Part shown: positions 24,238 through 33,067 of the stretch, piece by piece | Layout of the letters: every line of letters starts with the position of its first letter | Position numbering within the stretch: the first letter of the stretch is position 1 | Assembly: GCA_050952065.1 (NCBI GenBank) | Contig: JBMNKF010000001.1 | Span: 62,001-126,000 of the forward strand | Origin: JAXGZG01 sp050952065 | GTDB taxonomy: Bacteria > Bacillota > Sulfobacillia > Fermentithermobacillales > Fermentithermobacillaceae | DNA length: 64,000 nt | Direction: 5' to 3' | The notes under the pieces: generated by a model | What the model saw: the letters and a program-made list of their open reading frames with translations, nothing else | Told to the model about the DNA's origin: nothing | Database searches by the model: none | Translations under genes and position numbers: made by a program

Positions 24238-24902
24238 AGCGGTTAACCCTTGAAGATCTCAAGAATGATCCCGAGATAGAAGCGTATATCCAGGCGGGCA
24301 ACGCTCATCTCGGAGCGCTAGGGTACACAGACCACGGACAACGCCATGCGGGGCTTGTGGCTGCCATTGCAGGCAATGTCCTTGAAAGACTGAAGTATCC
24401 AGATAGGGAGCAGGAACTAGCAGAAATCGCCGGCTATCTTCACGACATCGGCAATGTGGTTTCCAGGCATTACCATGCCCAAGTAGGAGCGGCTTTGGCC
24501 GAACGACTTCTCTGGTCTAGGGGAATGGATCCCAAGGAGATTGCCACCATCATAGGCGCCATAGGAAGCCATGATCCCGAAGACACTGCCAACCCCGTTT
24601 CACCTGTGTCTGCAGCCTTGCTATTAGCCGACAAGTCCGATGTGCATCGCTCCAGAGTCAGGAATTCTGACATGCTGGTGTTTGACCAGCATGACCGGGT
24701 CAATTACGCTGCCACCAAGTCGTTTCTTAATGTAGATCCAGTGTCTTCGACTATCAGTCTGCAACTTGTGGTGGACACTGACATATCCCCCGTCATGGAG
24801 TATTTCGAGATTTTCCTCACGCGCATGCTGGCATGCAAGAGAGCGGCAGAGTTCTTGGGAGCCAGATTCGAACTGGACATAAACAACGTTCGTCTGCTTT
24901 AG
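24234..24902 (+). CDS. HD-domain metal-dependent phosphohydrolase
   Basis: About 222 residues. The HD metal site reads YTDHGQRHAG, then GYLHDIGN, further histidines in RHYHAQVGA, and LLADKSDVH as the final Asp. HD proteins cut phosphate bonds in nucleotides or nucleotide-based signals; the tail (residues 160-222) is a small alpha/beta extension without a recognised domain. The GTG 24234 overlaps the stop of the PRTase gene by 4 bp (GTGA), so it is translationally coupled; a TTG three codons earlier is also possible. The pair may handle a nucleotide product, which is inference. Confidence 0.85.
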   Translation: MKRLTLEDLKNDPEIEAYIQAGNAHLGALGYTDHGQRHAGLVAAIAGNVLERLKYPDREQELAEIAGYLHDIGNVVSRHYHAQVGAALAERLLWSRGMDPKEIATIIGAIGSHDPEDTANPVSPVSAALLLADKSDVHRSRVRNSDMLVFDQHDRVNYAATKSFLNVDPVSSTISLQLVVDTDISPVMEYFEIFLTRMLACKRAAEFLGARFELDINNVRLL

Positions 24903-24930
24903 TGTAGGGCATCGAGAGGAGAGGGAACAC

Positions 24931-25443
24931 TTGAGACTTCTGGACGATAGAGGCCGGGTCTTCGGCAAGTTCAGCATCATCGACCTTTTTGTGGTGCTTT
25001 TGCTGGTTGCCGGGGCAGTCTGGTTTGGTTATTCGATGTTCGGAAAAAACCTCAAGGCCGACGTGGCCGAAAGACAACACGAGACCGAGTTTACCGTGGT
25101 CACTTCAAATATACGACCCAGTACTGCAGAAGCCATAGCAAGAGGCGGTAAGATTTTCGAGTTTAAGACCGGCGCTTGTTTGGGCGAAGTGGTAAGCGTC
25201 ACGACCGAGCCTGCTAAGGTCTGGTTGGTTGAAGGGGACGGCAAATGGGTTCAGACTGAGCTTCAAGACCGCGTCGATGCCTATGTGACCATCAAAGGGA
25301 CTGCGCGGGTTAGCGAGAACGTAATCACTGTGAGCGGTGTTGAGATCAGAGTGGGAGGGAGTCTCAGCCTGCAGACGAAGTTATCGGCATTTCAGGGGCA
25401 TGTGATGACTATGGATCTTGACCTTGGGAGCGTTACTCAGTGA
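24931..25443 (+). CDS. DUF4330 family membrane-anchored protein
   Basis: A 170-residue protein starting with LDDRGRVFGKFSIIDL, the DUF4330 hallmark, followed by one transmembrane helix (VVLLLVAGAVWFGYSMF) and an outer domain rich in beta strands, ending in VEIRVGGSLSLQTKL. The function of the family is not known; it is common next to surface polysaccharide genes in Firmicutes. TTG start with GAGAGGAGAGGG upstream. Its stop overlaps the O-antigen ligase-like gene start by 4 bp, so the three genes (this, the ligase and the glycosyltransferase) form one coupled unit. Confidence 0.88.
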   Translation: MRLLDDRGRVFGKFSIIDLFVVLLLVAGAVWFGYSMFGKNLKADVAERQHETEFTVVTSNIRPSTAEAIARGGKIFEFKTGACLGEVVSVTTEPAKVWLVEGDGKWVQTELQDRVDAYVTIKGTARVSENVITVSGVEIRVGGSLSLQTKLSAFQGHVMTMDLDLGSVTQ

Positions 25444-26957
25444 AGGTTGCGAAGGTCTTGGCTGGCAGCGGCTCTCAGGCTGCCGTTAACCGGTCGTTGA
25501 CAGAGTCTTGCTTGGAGCGACTGAGCAATAGAACAGCAGCGTCATTGGCCTGGCTCGGGCGAGCGATCGATAGCAGCGCAATAATTGGGGCGGTTTCTAG
25601 CCTGCAACCACGTGTATCTGACTGGGTTCGAGAAAGTCTCGCGGCCAGGTTTTTCTCGAGGTTTTTCGAGTTCTTCATTGTTCCTGCCGGCCAGGGCATA
25701 ACCGAGGGTACTCTTCTGGGTATAGTGTTGGCTTTGGGAGCGTTTGTGCCCACAGAAATCCAGATGCTGGGTCTCTTTGCATTGGTGTCCGGATTGGCGT
25801 GGATGAAGTCGAAGGCTCGGTCGTTGGGGCAATCTTGGTGCCGTCTCGCACCAAGTCGTATCCCATTGCAGCTCATCCTCCCGTTTGTGCTTCTCTTCAT
25901 GTTTCTCACAGGTGCCACCATTTCTTCGGTGGTCCCTGCCAGGAGTCTCAAAAACCTCGCCCTATGGTGTTGTGGGGGCTTGGCGTTTTTCCTAGCTTAC
26001 CATATGACATCTAGGGGCAATGAAGACGGCGTCGTGTGGCCTTTTCTGGCAGGAACCTCCTTATCGAGTCTCGTGGGCATCTACCAGCACTTTTCCGGTT
26101 GGCAGCCTCCCAGGTCTTGGCTTGACGAGAAGTTTGAAGAAGAAATCGTGAGGGTGGTCGGCACTTTTCAGAATCCAAACTACTTTGCAGAGATGTTGGG
26201 TTTGGCGTTGCCCGTAACGCTGGCTTTACTCATCCGGCAGAAGAGTCTTCGAGACAGGGCGGTTCTCGTCGTGTTCGCTATCGTGCAAGGCCTATCGTTA
26301 GTGTACACATGGTCGAGGGGCTCATGGCTTGGATTCATTGCGTCTTTCGGGATCATGGCTATACTTTTGGACAAGAGACTTCTTGTTCTAGGCCTGGTCG
26401 TGTCTCTGGTGGGGGTCACTCTGGCGCCGCCTGTTCTCGTACAAAGGCTGCTCTCGTCCTTTTCGGTGGATGATAGCTCTAACAGCTACAGAATATCCAT
26501 CTGGCGAGGGTCTATATCCATCCTCCGCAAGTACATTTTCCGCGGCGTTGGGTTAGGGGCAGAGGCTTTTTCAGAGATGTACCCTGAGCACATGATAATC
26601 CAGACTCCCGCCCTTCACTCACATAGCGTCTATTTCCAAATGCTCATTGAATTAGGGTTACTTGGCTTCCTGACGCTTCTGTGGTTCTTAGGAGCGAACG
26701 TGTGGTATTCATTGAGGGTCGTTTTTCGGGCTCAAGGGGGAGTATGGGAAAAGTGGACCAAGACAGGGGTTTTGGCAGGGTGTCTTGCGGCTGTGGCAGG
26801 GAACATGCTGCACGGAGTCATAGAACACACGTGGTATAATCCTCAGGTTATGATGATTGTTTGGGCCTGGCTTGGAGTGGCGTCTGGCGTGGCCACAAAG
26901 GAGAGTCTCATTAAGAGAGCTCCGGCTGTCCTAGCCTCCAAGAGGCGTGGGGAATGA
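25440..26957 (+). CDS. O-antigen ligase family membrane protein (Wzy/WaaL type)
   Basis: Polytopic membrane protein of 505 residues with about twelve hydrophobic helices. The Wzy_C motif is present around residues 290-390: VYTWSRGSWLGFI, and the large outer loop with SNSYRISIWRGSISILRKYIFRGVGLG and HSHSVYFQMLIELG. Proteins of this family polymerise or transfer undecaprenyl-linked glycans on the outer face; in a Gram-positive cell this would be a surface polysaccharide or glycoprotein glycan. GTG start overlaps the DUF4330 stop (GTGA); its own stop overlaps the glycosyltransferase start (ATGA). Confidence 0.9.
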   Translation: MKVAKVLAGSGSQAAVNRSLTESCLERLSNRTAASLAWLGRAIDSSAIIGAVSSLQPRVSDWVRESLAARFFSRFFEFFIVPAGQGITEGTLLGIVLALGAFVPTEIQMLGLFALVSGLAWMKSKARSLGQSWCRLAPSRIPLQLILPFVLLFMFLTGATISSVVPARSLKNLALWCCGGLAFFLAYHMTSRGNEDGVVWPFLAGTSLSSLVGIYQHFSGWQPPRSWLDEKFEEEIVRVVGTFQNPNYFAEMLGLALPVTLALLIRQKSLRDRAVLVVFAIVQGLSLVYTWSRGSWLGFIASFGIMAILLDKRLLVLGLVVSLVGVTLAPPVLVQRLLSSFSVDDSSNSYRISIWRGSISILRKYIFRGVGLGAEAFSEMYPEHMIIQTPALHSHSVYFQMLIELGLLGFLTLLWFLGANVWYSLRVVFRAQGGVWEKWTKTGVLAGCLAAVAGNMLHGVIEHTWYNPQVMMIVWAWLGVASGVATKESLIKRAPAVLASKRRGE

Positions 26958-28054
26958 GAGTCCTTCACGTCATCACTGATACCAACATAGGGGGAGCCGG
27001 GCGCTACCTCATGAACCTTCTGACACAGTTCGCTTCCATGGATATTGAAGCGTCTGTGGTGTGCCCTGAAGGCGAATTGGCCAAACGCCTGGACGGTCTG
27101 GGGATCGCGAGAATGACCACTTCTGGAAAAGACGTGTCGTTCTCCTTGCCCCTCACTTTCGAGTTCATGAGGCTCTTCCGAAAAGCTAAGCCGGATCTGG
27201 TCCACACTCACTCGAGTCTCTCCGCCAGAATCGCAGCCAAGTTTCTCGGTATTCCCGTGGTCTACACTAAGCACGGGCTTGATGGAGCCGTATCCCCTTT
27301 GGGGATCCTTATCAACAACCTCGTATCCAAGGTTCTTTCCGATGGAATCATTGCCGTATCCTCAAGCGTTGAGAAAGGGCTCGTTCAGTCTGGGGTTGAC
27401 CCTTCGCGTATCGCATGTATCCTAAACGGTATCGATTTGGAGCAGTTCTTGGTGAAAGAGACTCGTAAAGCGGACGATTTCGGCAAGAGTGGAAAAGTTG
27501 TAGTTGGCACTGCGGCTCGGCTTCATCCCGTTAAGGCCCTCGATATTCTAGTTGACGCTGCCAAGATCGTTTTGGACTCCTTGCCTAACGTGCGATTTGT
27601 CATAGGTGGAACGGGGCCGATGGAGGGAACGTTGAAAAAGAAGATAGAAGACATGGGGTTGGAGCCCTATGTCAAGATGGTGGGTTTCGTTGAAGATGTT
27701 CCCGGTTTCTTGCACGGGTTGGATGTGTTCGTGCTGTGTTCAGACTCTGAAGGGCTGGGCTTAGCCGCTCTTGAGGCGATGGCTGCCGGGCTTCCCGTAG
27801 TGGCCACGGCGGTTGGAGGAGTCCCGGAGGCGGTCAAAGATCGAGAGACTGGGCTCTTGGTGCCGCCACAGAATCGAAACCTTCTCGCCCGGGCGATAAT
27901 GAGCTTGGTTATACAGCCTGAGACGGCGGTGCGCATGGGTGTTCTGGGCCGGCGAAGAGTGGAGCAGCTCTTTGATGCCAAAGTCATGGCCAAGAAGACC
28001 CTGGACCTCTACCGCCGGGTCCTAGAGTCAAGACGTTTCTTCGCCAAGGCGTGA
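26954..28054 (+). CDS. Glycosyltransferase family 4 protein
   Basis: GT-B fold glycosyltransferase of 366 residues. N-terminal acceptor domain begins VLHVITDTNIGGAGRYL; the linker and donor domain show VVVGTAARLHPVKALDILV, FVIGGTGPMEGTLKK, and the nucleotide-sugar motif CSDSEGLGLAALEAMAAGLPVVATAVGG with the EX7E pattern. It would add a sugar to a lipid-linked or cell-surface glycan in the cytoplasm. The ATG overlaps the ligase gene by 4 bp (ATGA). Its 3' end overlaps the opposite-strand MFS gene by 27 bp. Confidence 0.93.
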   Translation: MRVLHVITDTNIGGAGRYLMNLLTQFASMDIEASVVCPEGELAKRLDGLGIARMTTSGKDVSFSLPLTFEFMRLFRKAKPDLVHTHSSLSARIAAKFLGIPVVYTKHGLDGAVSPLGILINNLVSKVLSDGIIAVSSSVEKGLVQSGVDPSRIACILNGIDLEQFLVKETRKADDFGKSGKVVVGTAARLHPVKALDILVDAAKIVLDSLPNVRFVIGGTGPMEGTLKKKIEDMGLEPYVKMVGFVEDVPGFLHGLDVFVLCSDSEGLGLAALEAMAAGLPVVATAVGGVPEAVKDRETGLLVPPQNRNLLARAIMSLVIQPETAVRMGVLGRRRVEQLFDAKVMAKKTLDLYRRVLESRRFFAKA

Positions 28055-29278
28055 TTTGGAGCGGGTCATCATTGAGAAGATGACGCCTGCCAAGAGAAAC
28101 ACAAGAGTTGCAGCGTAGAACGAGCTGCCGATGCCGAAAACGTCGCTGACAGATCCCCCCAACACAGGTCCCACGAATCCGCCCAAAGGCAGGACCCCGC
28201 TCAAAACCCCGAAGGCTCGCCCTCTAAAGTCTTTGTTCACCGAGGTTGCCACCAGTACGTTTCCTGATGCGGTGAGCATGCCGTTGAACGCGCCAAATGT
28301 GAAGCGGAGAAATGCCAGTGGCAGCAAAGCGACCCATATACCCTGAAAGAACATGCTGATGGCTGATCCCAAGATTCCAAAGAGAAATAACCGGGAAGAA
28401 GACCCGCTTTCAGTCATGGAGGTCTTTCGGGCGATTACGGTGGCCCCGAGCACAGTGCCAAGGCCGGCGATAGAGTATATCAGTCCGCTAACTACGGAGG
28501 ATTCTTTGCCTCCCGCCAAATTATCGATGTAGAGCACTAGTGTTGGTTGAGTTACCTGAGTACCGGCTCGAACCAGGAACAGGCACGCGAATACCATGAC
28601 CAAGCTCTTGTTGGTGAAGGCTTGCTTGATGTCGCCCATGACGTTGATCCTTCCGTGACCGCCCGTCACTTCCTCGCGCACTACCAACATTGAGATCAAG
28701 GTGATGGCCACAAGTATGCAGGCTGAGAGCCGGAAAGTCACGGCGATGCCCGTCAGTTCCATCAGAATTCCTCCCAGAAGCGGCCCGGAGATAGTGCCAG
28801 CGGCCGATACCGCTTGTAGGAGCCCCAGAGCGTAGCCCATGTGGTGTTCCGGTGTGTTGGTGGCCACCAGAGAAGTAGCAGAAGGGCTGAACCCCGACAT
28901 TAGACCTGTGAGTCCCCGTAAGACTACGAATTGCATAGGCGTCTTAGCCATAGGGTACATGGCGTACAGAACGGCGGTAAGAACACCTGAACGTAGGATT
29001 TGCGTCTTCTTGCCGTACTTGTCAGCCAATGCCCCCCAGATAGGAGCCACTATGGCACTGGTCAAGAACGTCGACGAATAAGCCATTCCCGACCAGAGTC
29101 CCAGGTTTTCAGACACGTCCAAGGATTTCATTACGTAAGGGAGGAACGGGGTAACCAGAGTAAAGCATGCTTGACCCACAAACATGAGAATCAAAACTAC
29201 ATACAGGTTCTTCCGCCAAGTCTCCAACAGATTCCCCCAGCCTTCTCTACCTAATTGTGGCTGCGCTGCCACGGTCAT
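28028..29278 (-). CDS. MFS transporter (multidrug efflux type)
   Basis: Twelve-helix major facilitator of 416 residues. The loop 2-3 motif is GALADKYGKKTQIL, and helix 5 carries the antiporter-type motif GTISGPLLGGIL, both typical of proton-driven drug efflux proteins. It is the third gene of a minus-strand run with two half ABC exporters, 43 bp after the second, which supports a role in exporting toxic or signalling compounds. No clear ribosome site precedes the ATG, and later starts are possible but would cut helix 1. Confidence 0.9.
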   Translation of the reverse strand: MTVAAQPQLGREGWGNLLETWRKNLYVVLILMFVGQACFTLVTPFLPYVMKSLDVSENLGLWSGMAYSSTFLTSAIVAPIWGALADKYGKKTQILRSGVLTAVLYAMYPMAKTPMQFVVLRGLTGLMSGFSPSATSLVATNTPEHHMGYALGLLQAVSAAGTISGPLLGGILMELTGIAVTFRLSACILVAITLISMLVVREEVTGGHGRINVMGDIKQAFTNKSLVMVFACLFLVRAGTQVTQPTLVLYIDNLAGGKESSVVSGLIYSIAGLGTVLGATVIARKTSMTESGSSSRLFLFGILGSAISMFFQGIWVALLPLAFLRFTFGAFNGMLTASGNVLVATSVNKDFRGRAFGVLSGVLPLGGFVGPVLGGSVSDVFGIGSSFYAATLVFLLAGVIFSMMTRSKSRLGEETS

Positions 29279-29321
29279 CTGTTACTCGTTCGCCATAGGC
29301 GGGGGTTTTCCCTTCCGTATC

Positions 29322-31103
29322 CTAAACCACCCTCTTGAACTGGGCTTCATACAGCTTGGCGTACGTGCCTCCTGTCTTCACCAGCACTTCGTGGGGGCCT
29401 TCCTCGGATATTCGTCCGTTCTCTATGACCAAGATCCTGTCGGCCGCTCTAATAGTCGAGAGGCGGTGGGCTATAATGAAGGAGGTCCTTTCGCGCAGTA
29501 GGGCCTTAATAGCATTTTGTATGAGTCTTTCTGTTTCTGGGTCGATGTTTGAGGTTGCTTCATCGAGGATGAGGATCCTTGGGTTTGCCAGGAGAGCTCT
29601 GGCGAAAGCCAAGAGCTGTCTTTGGCCTGTGGATAGATTAGTGCCCCGTTCTTTGAGCACAGTATTGTACTTGTCCGGCAGGTTTTCGATGAATTCCTTG
29701 GCGCTCGCCGCTTCTACGGCTCTCTCAACTTCGTCCATAGTCGCATCCAGTTTAGCGAATCTCAAGTTGTCCATGACTGTGCCGGAGAATATGAAGGTAT
29801 CTTGGAGCACTATTCCCAACTGGCTTCTGTATGAGCCCAGGTCAACATCCTGGATGTCGTACCCGTCTACCAATACTCTTCCCTTTGTGGGGGAGTAGAA
29901 ACGGGCCAAAAGGTTGATGATGGTGGTCTTTCCTGCCCCTGTTGGCCCGACGAGAGCGATGGTTTCCCCGGCTCTTGCATGAAAACTTACGTCGTGCAAC
30001 ACGGGGTTATCGGTCTTGTATCCGAAAGTCACGTGATCGAATGTGACCTCCCCGGAGATCCTGGGAAGACGGACAGCTGTCTCGGATTTAGTGTCCTCGG
30101 GTTCCAGGTCCAAAATGCCGAAGACTCGTTCTGCTGAGGCCATTGCCGACAGCACCTGACTCCATACTCTGGAAAACGTCGAGATAGGCTGCCAGAATTT
30201 CTGCAAGTAGTTGATGAAAGCCAGTATTAGGCCCAGGGTTAGAGCTCCTCTCGCGTACTCTTTGGCGCCGTAGAGGATGACCAAAGACGTACCCACGGCG
30301 CCGATCACGTCGGTTATCTGCCAGAACCCTTGCTCTAGCCTCATTGCTCTCATGTACGAACCGAAGTATTTCTTGTTACCTCTGGAGAACTTCCTGCTGT
30401 TTGGCACCTCTCGCCCGAAAGCCTGGATTACTTGTAGGCCCTGTACTGTCTCATTCAGGTGAGCGTTGATCTCGCCAACGGCCTTTCGGGTATCGCCCCA
30501 TGCGTCTTCCATGTTCCATCTAAACTTTGTCATCATGAGAACCAGAAAGGGAAGCGTCACAAAAGCCAAGAGGGCCATCTTGGTGTGGATGACCATCATT
30601 ATTGCGACTATGCCAATGAGCGAGACAAATTGGCTTAGGGCGTTCACGACGCCAGAAGCCGCCAGGTTTCCCATATGGTTTACGTCGTTTGTTACTCGAG
30701 AGATGATCTTTCCCGCAGGCCTGCGGTCGAAGAATGTGAAAGGCAGTGTCTGGACGTGGGCAAACAGCTCCTGCCGCAGATCGTATAAGATATTTTGACC
30801 CAGGTAATTGACTGTCCTGATCTGTACCCTCTGAGACATGAACTGCACGATTCGTAGACCCAGCATGACGCCAAGTACCCCGTAAAGAGCGCTAGGGTTG
30901 GCGCCTTTGATGCCATGGTCGATTGCTCGCTGGAGTAGAAGGGGTTCTACCAGGCCTATGACTATGCCAACCAGAGTGAGTGATGCGGACAAGATAACGG
31001 TTTTCCGGTACGGGGCCGCATACCCCAAGATTCTCAAGAAGTACTCTTTGTTAAATGGACGTTCTTCTTCGTCTTCCATTAAATCAAGATCGTATTCTGC
31101 CAC
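29322..31103 (-). CDS. ABC exporter half-transporter, permease and ATPase (second partner)
   Basis: About 593 residues: six-helix exporter domain (first 320 residues; FFDRRPAGKIISRVTNDV coupling block) and an ATPase with Walker A VGPTGAGKTT, Q loop LGIVLQDTFIFSG, signature NLSTGQRQLLAFARAL, Walker B ILILDEATSNID and switch His IIAHRLST. The signature starts LSTGQ rather than LSGGQ. GTG 31103 has GAGGGGG upstream and starts 4 bp after the stop of the partner gene, so both are made together as a heterodimer. Substrate unknown; multidrug or lipid export is likely. Confidence 0.93.
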   Translation of the reverse strand: MAEYDLDLMEDEEERPFNKEYFLRILGYAAPYRKTVILSASLTLVGIVIGLVEPLLLQRAIDHGIKGANPSALYGVLGVMLGLRIVQFMSQRVQIRTVNYLGQNILYDLRQELFAHVQTLPFTFFDRRPAGKIISRVTNDVNHMGNLAASGVVNALSQFVSLIGIVAIMMVIHTKMALLAFVTLPFLVLMMTKFRWNMEDAWGDTRKAVGEINAHLNETVQGLQVIQAFGREVPNSRKFSRGNKKYFGSYMRAMRLEQGFWQITDVIGAVGTSLVILYGAKEYARGALTLGLILAFINYLQKFWQPISTFSRVWSQVLSAMASAERVFGILDLEPEDTKSETAVRLPRISGEVTFDHVTFGYKTDNPVLHDVSFHARAGETIALVGPTGAGKTTIINLLARFYSPTKGRVLVDGYDIQDVDLGSYRSQLGIVLQDTFIFSGTVMDNLRFAKLDATMDEVERAVEAASAKEFIENLPDKYNTVLKERGTNLSTGQRQLLAFARALLANPRILILDEATSNIDPETERLIQNAIKALLRERTSFIIAHRLSTIRAADRILVIENGRISEEGPHEVLVKTGGTYAKLYEAQFKRVV

Positions 31104-31107
31104 CAGG

Positions 31108-32910
31108 TCACACCCCCTCGAGGCTGGCGTTTTCCGTGGACTGACTGGATGAGTCCATCTCCAGAGACAATGCCCTCTGCACATCTTCCTGGGCGAACTG
31201 GCTCTCGAAAAGGTTCCTGTAGAAACCGGGCTGGGATAGAAGGTCTTGGTGTGTCCCTATCTGTACTATACGTCCCCTATCCATGATCACTATCCTGTCA
31301 GCGCCTCTAATGGTCGAGAGTCTTTTGGCGATGAGCAAGCAAGTCCGACCAGTCATGATTTCGTCCAGACCTTCTTGGATGAGGTATTCGGTTTCTGTGT
31401 CTACGCTGGAGGTGGCTTCGTCAAGTATCAGCACCCTAGGATCCATCAAAAGGGCTCTAGCAAGGGCAATTCTTTGCCTCTGACCGCCTGACAGTCCAAT
31501 ACCCCGTTCCCCTACCGGTGTCTCAAGTCCCATGGGCAACTCTTCTATGAAAGGCATCGCCTGGGCTAAACGGGCGGCTTTTTCTACGTCTTCAGTGGAC
31601 GCATTTGCTTTGCCCAAGGCTATGTTTTCCCTTACCGTGGCTGAAAAAAGGAAGTTGTCTTGAAGGACTACTCCCATGTGACTCCGGAGCGACTTAAGGT
31701 CTATGTGTCGGAGGTCTATCCCATCCAGGATAATCTGGCCCGAAGTGGGATCGAGGAAGCGCGGCAGCAAGTTCATCAGGGTGGACTTACCTGAGCCCGT
31801 TCCACCCACTATGGCCACCCGCTCACCTGGAAAAATCTCTAGATTGATGTCGTGAAGCGTTTCTTTGGTGTCTCCAGGAAAAGCGAAACTGACGTTTCGA
31901 AACACTATATGGCCCTTGACCCTGTCCAATATGACTGGATCGGGTGCGTTCTTAATGGAAGGTTCGCTGTCCAATAGTTCAAACAGCCTTGGTGATGCGG
32001 CCAAAGCCTGTTCCGCGTAGTTCACCAGCCATCCCAGCATCCGCGTAGGCCATATCAAGCTCCAAATGAGTACATGAAAGGCCATGACATCGCCCACAGT
32101 CATTCGGCCGCTAAGCACTAGATGGCCGCCGTATCCTAAGACTACGATAGGCGATATCCCTGAGAGAAAGTCAAGCACGGGCTGAGCCTTAGATTCGATC
32201 AAGGCCCTTTCCATGTTGGCTTCATAATGGGCTCGGTTCATGGACCCGAATTTCGTGGTTTCGTGCCCTTCTCTGGAAAAAGCCTTGACCACCCTGATAC
32301 CCGAAATGTTTTCCTGGAGGTTTTCCGTGAGTCTGCCAATTCTCTCGCGAACGTTCTTCCAGGCAGGTCGGACGTTCCGGTCGAACCAGAAGACCATCCG
32401 GACCATGAAAGGGAAGGTTACGAGCGTAGCTAGGGTGAGGCGCCAGTTGATTCGGAAGAGGAATCCGGTTACCACTGTCATGGTGACCACCATCTGGGTC
32501 AGGAGAAGAGCGCCCCAGCACAAGAAATCCTGCACGGCTTCCACATCGCTGGTGAGCCTGGACATGACCTGACCCGTCCCCATGCCTGAGAAGTATGACG
32601 GTGGAAGCTCCTGAAGGTGGTCGTGGATGGACTGTCTGATTTCGTAGACTACCTTCTGGCCCACCAGTTCCGAAAAGTACCACTGAGTGTAGTTGACTAT
32701 GGCCCTTCCTATGGCGATGGCCACAAACCCCGTAGACAGTCTGGCGGCTAAGGCTACATTCTTGGTTTCCAGGGCGGTATCTACTATCCTTCTGACCAGG
32801 ACTGCCGGGGATACCTCCAGAAAGGCCGAAGCGACCATGGCCAACACCACAAGGACCAAGAGCTTCCAATGGGGTTTCACGTATGTGAGCAGTCTAAGAA
32901 GACCAGACAT
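31108..32910 (-). CDS. ABC exporter half-transporter, permease and ATPase (first partner)
   Basis: About 600 residues. N-terminal six-helix domain (HDHLQELPPSYFSGMGTGQVMSRLTSD coupling region is visible in two parts) and a C-terminal ATPase: Walker A VGGTGSGKST, MGVVLQDNFLFSA, signature GLSGGQRQRIALARALL, Walker B LILDEATSSVD. The switch His is replaced by Lys: LLIAKRLSTIRG instead of IAHRLST. Such a change is usual in heterodimeric exporters, where one of the two sites is weak, and fits the canonical His in the partner. ATG 32910 follows GAGGGAG; an upstream extension into the divergent murJ gene is not credible. Confidence 0.93.
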   Translation of the reverse strand: MSGLLRLLTYVKPHWKLLVLVVLAMVASAFLEVSPAVLVRRIVDTALETKNVALAARLSTGFVAIAIGRAIVNYTQWYFSELVGQKVVYEIRQSIHDHLQELPPSYFSGMGTGQVMSRLTSDVEAVQDFLCWGALLLTQMVVTMTVVTGFLFRINWRLTLATLVTFPFMVRMVFWFDRNVRPAWKNVRERIGRLTENLQENISGIRVVKAFSREGHETTKFGSMNRAHYEANMERALIESKAQPVLDFLSGISPIVVLGYGGHLVLSGRMTVGDVMAFHVLIWSLIWPTRMLGWLVNYAEQALAASPRLFELLDSEPSIKNAPDPVILDRVKGHIVFRNVSFAFPGDTKETLHDINLEIFPGERVAIVGGTGSGKSTLMNLLPRFLDPTSGQIILDGIDLRHIDLKSLRSHMGVVLQDNFLFSATVRENIALGKANASTEDVEKAARLAQAMPFIEELPMGLETPVGERGIGLSGGQRQRIALARALLMDPRVLILDEATSSVDTETEYLIQEGLDEIMTGRTCLLIAKRLSTIRGADRIVIMDRGRIVQIGTHQDLLSQPGFYRNLFESQFAQEDVQRALSLEMDSSSQSTENASLEGV

Positions 32911-33024
32911 CGTAATTCTCCCTCTGTGGCCGCGACGACAAAGAAAATATCGACCGACCCGGAGAATACAGTAGCATATTGTTGATGGAGCAAACAAGGG
33001 TGCGATCCCGTCATCTAAGGTAGT

Positions 33025-33033
33025 TGGTATAAT
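33025..33033 (+). promoter_or_regulatory. Extended -10 promoter of murJ
   Basis: TGGTATAAT contains a perfect TATAAT with the TGn extension. The start codon of murJ lies 35 bp downstream. The -35 region is not consensus, which is common for extended -10 promoters. Confidence 0.55.
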
Positions 33034-33067
33034 GGGTGGAACGCTCTTCTGGGAATGAGGGATCCCT

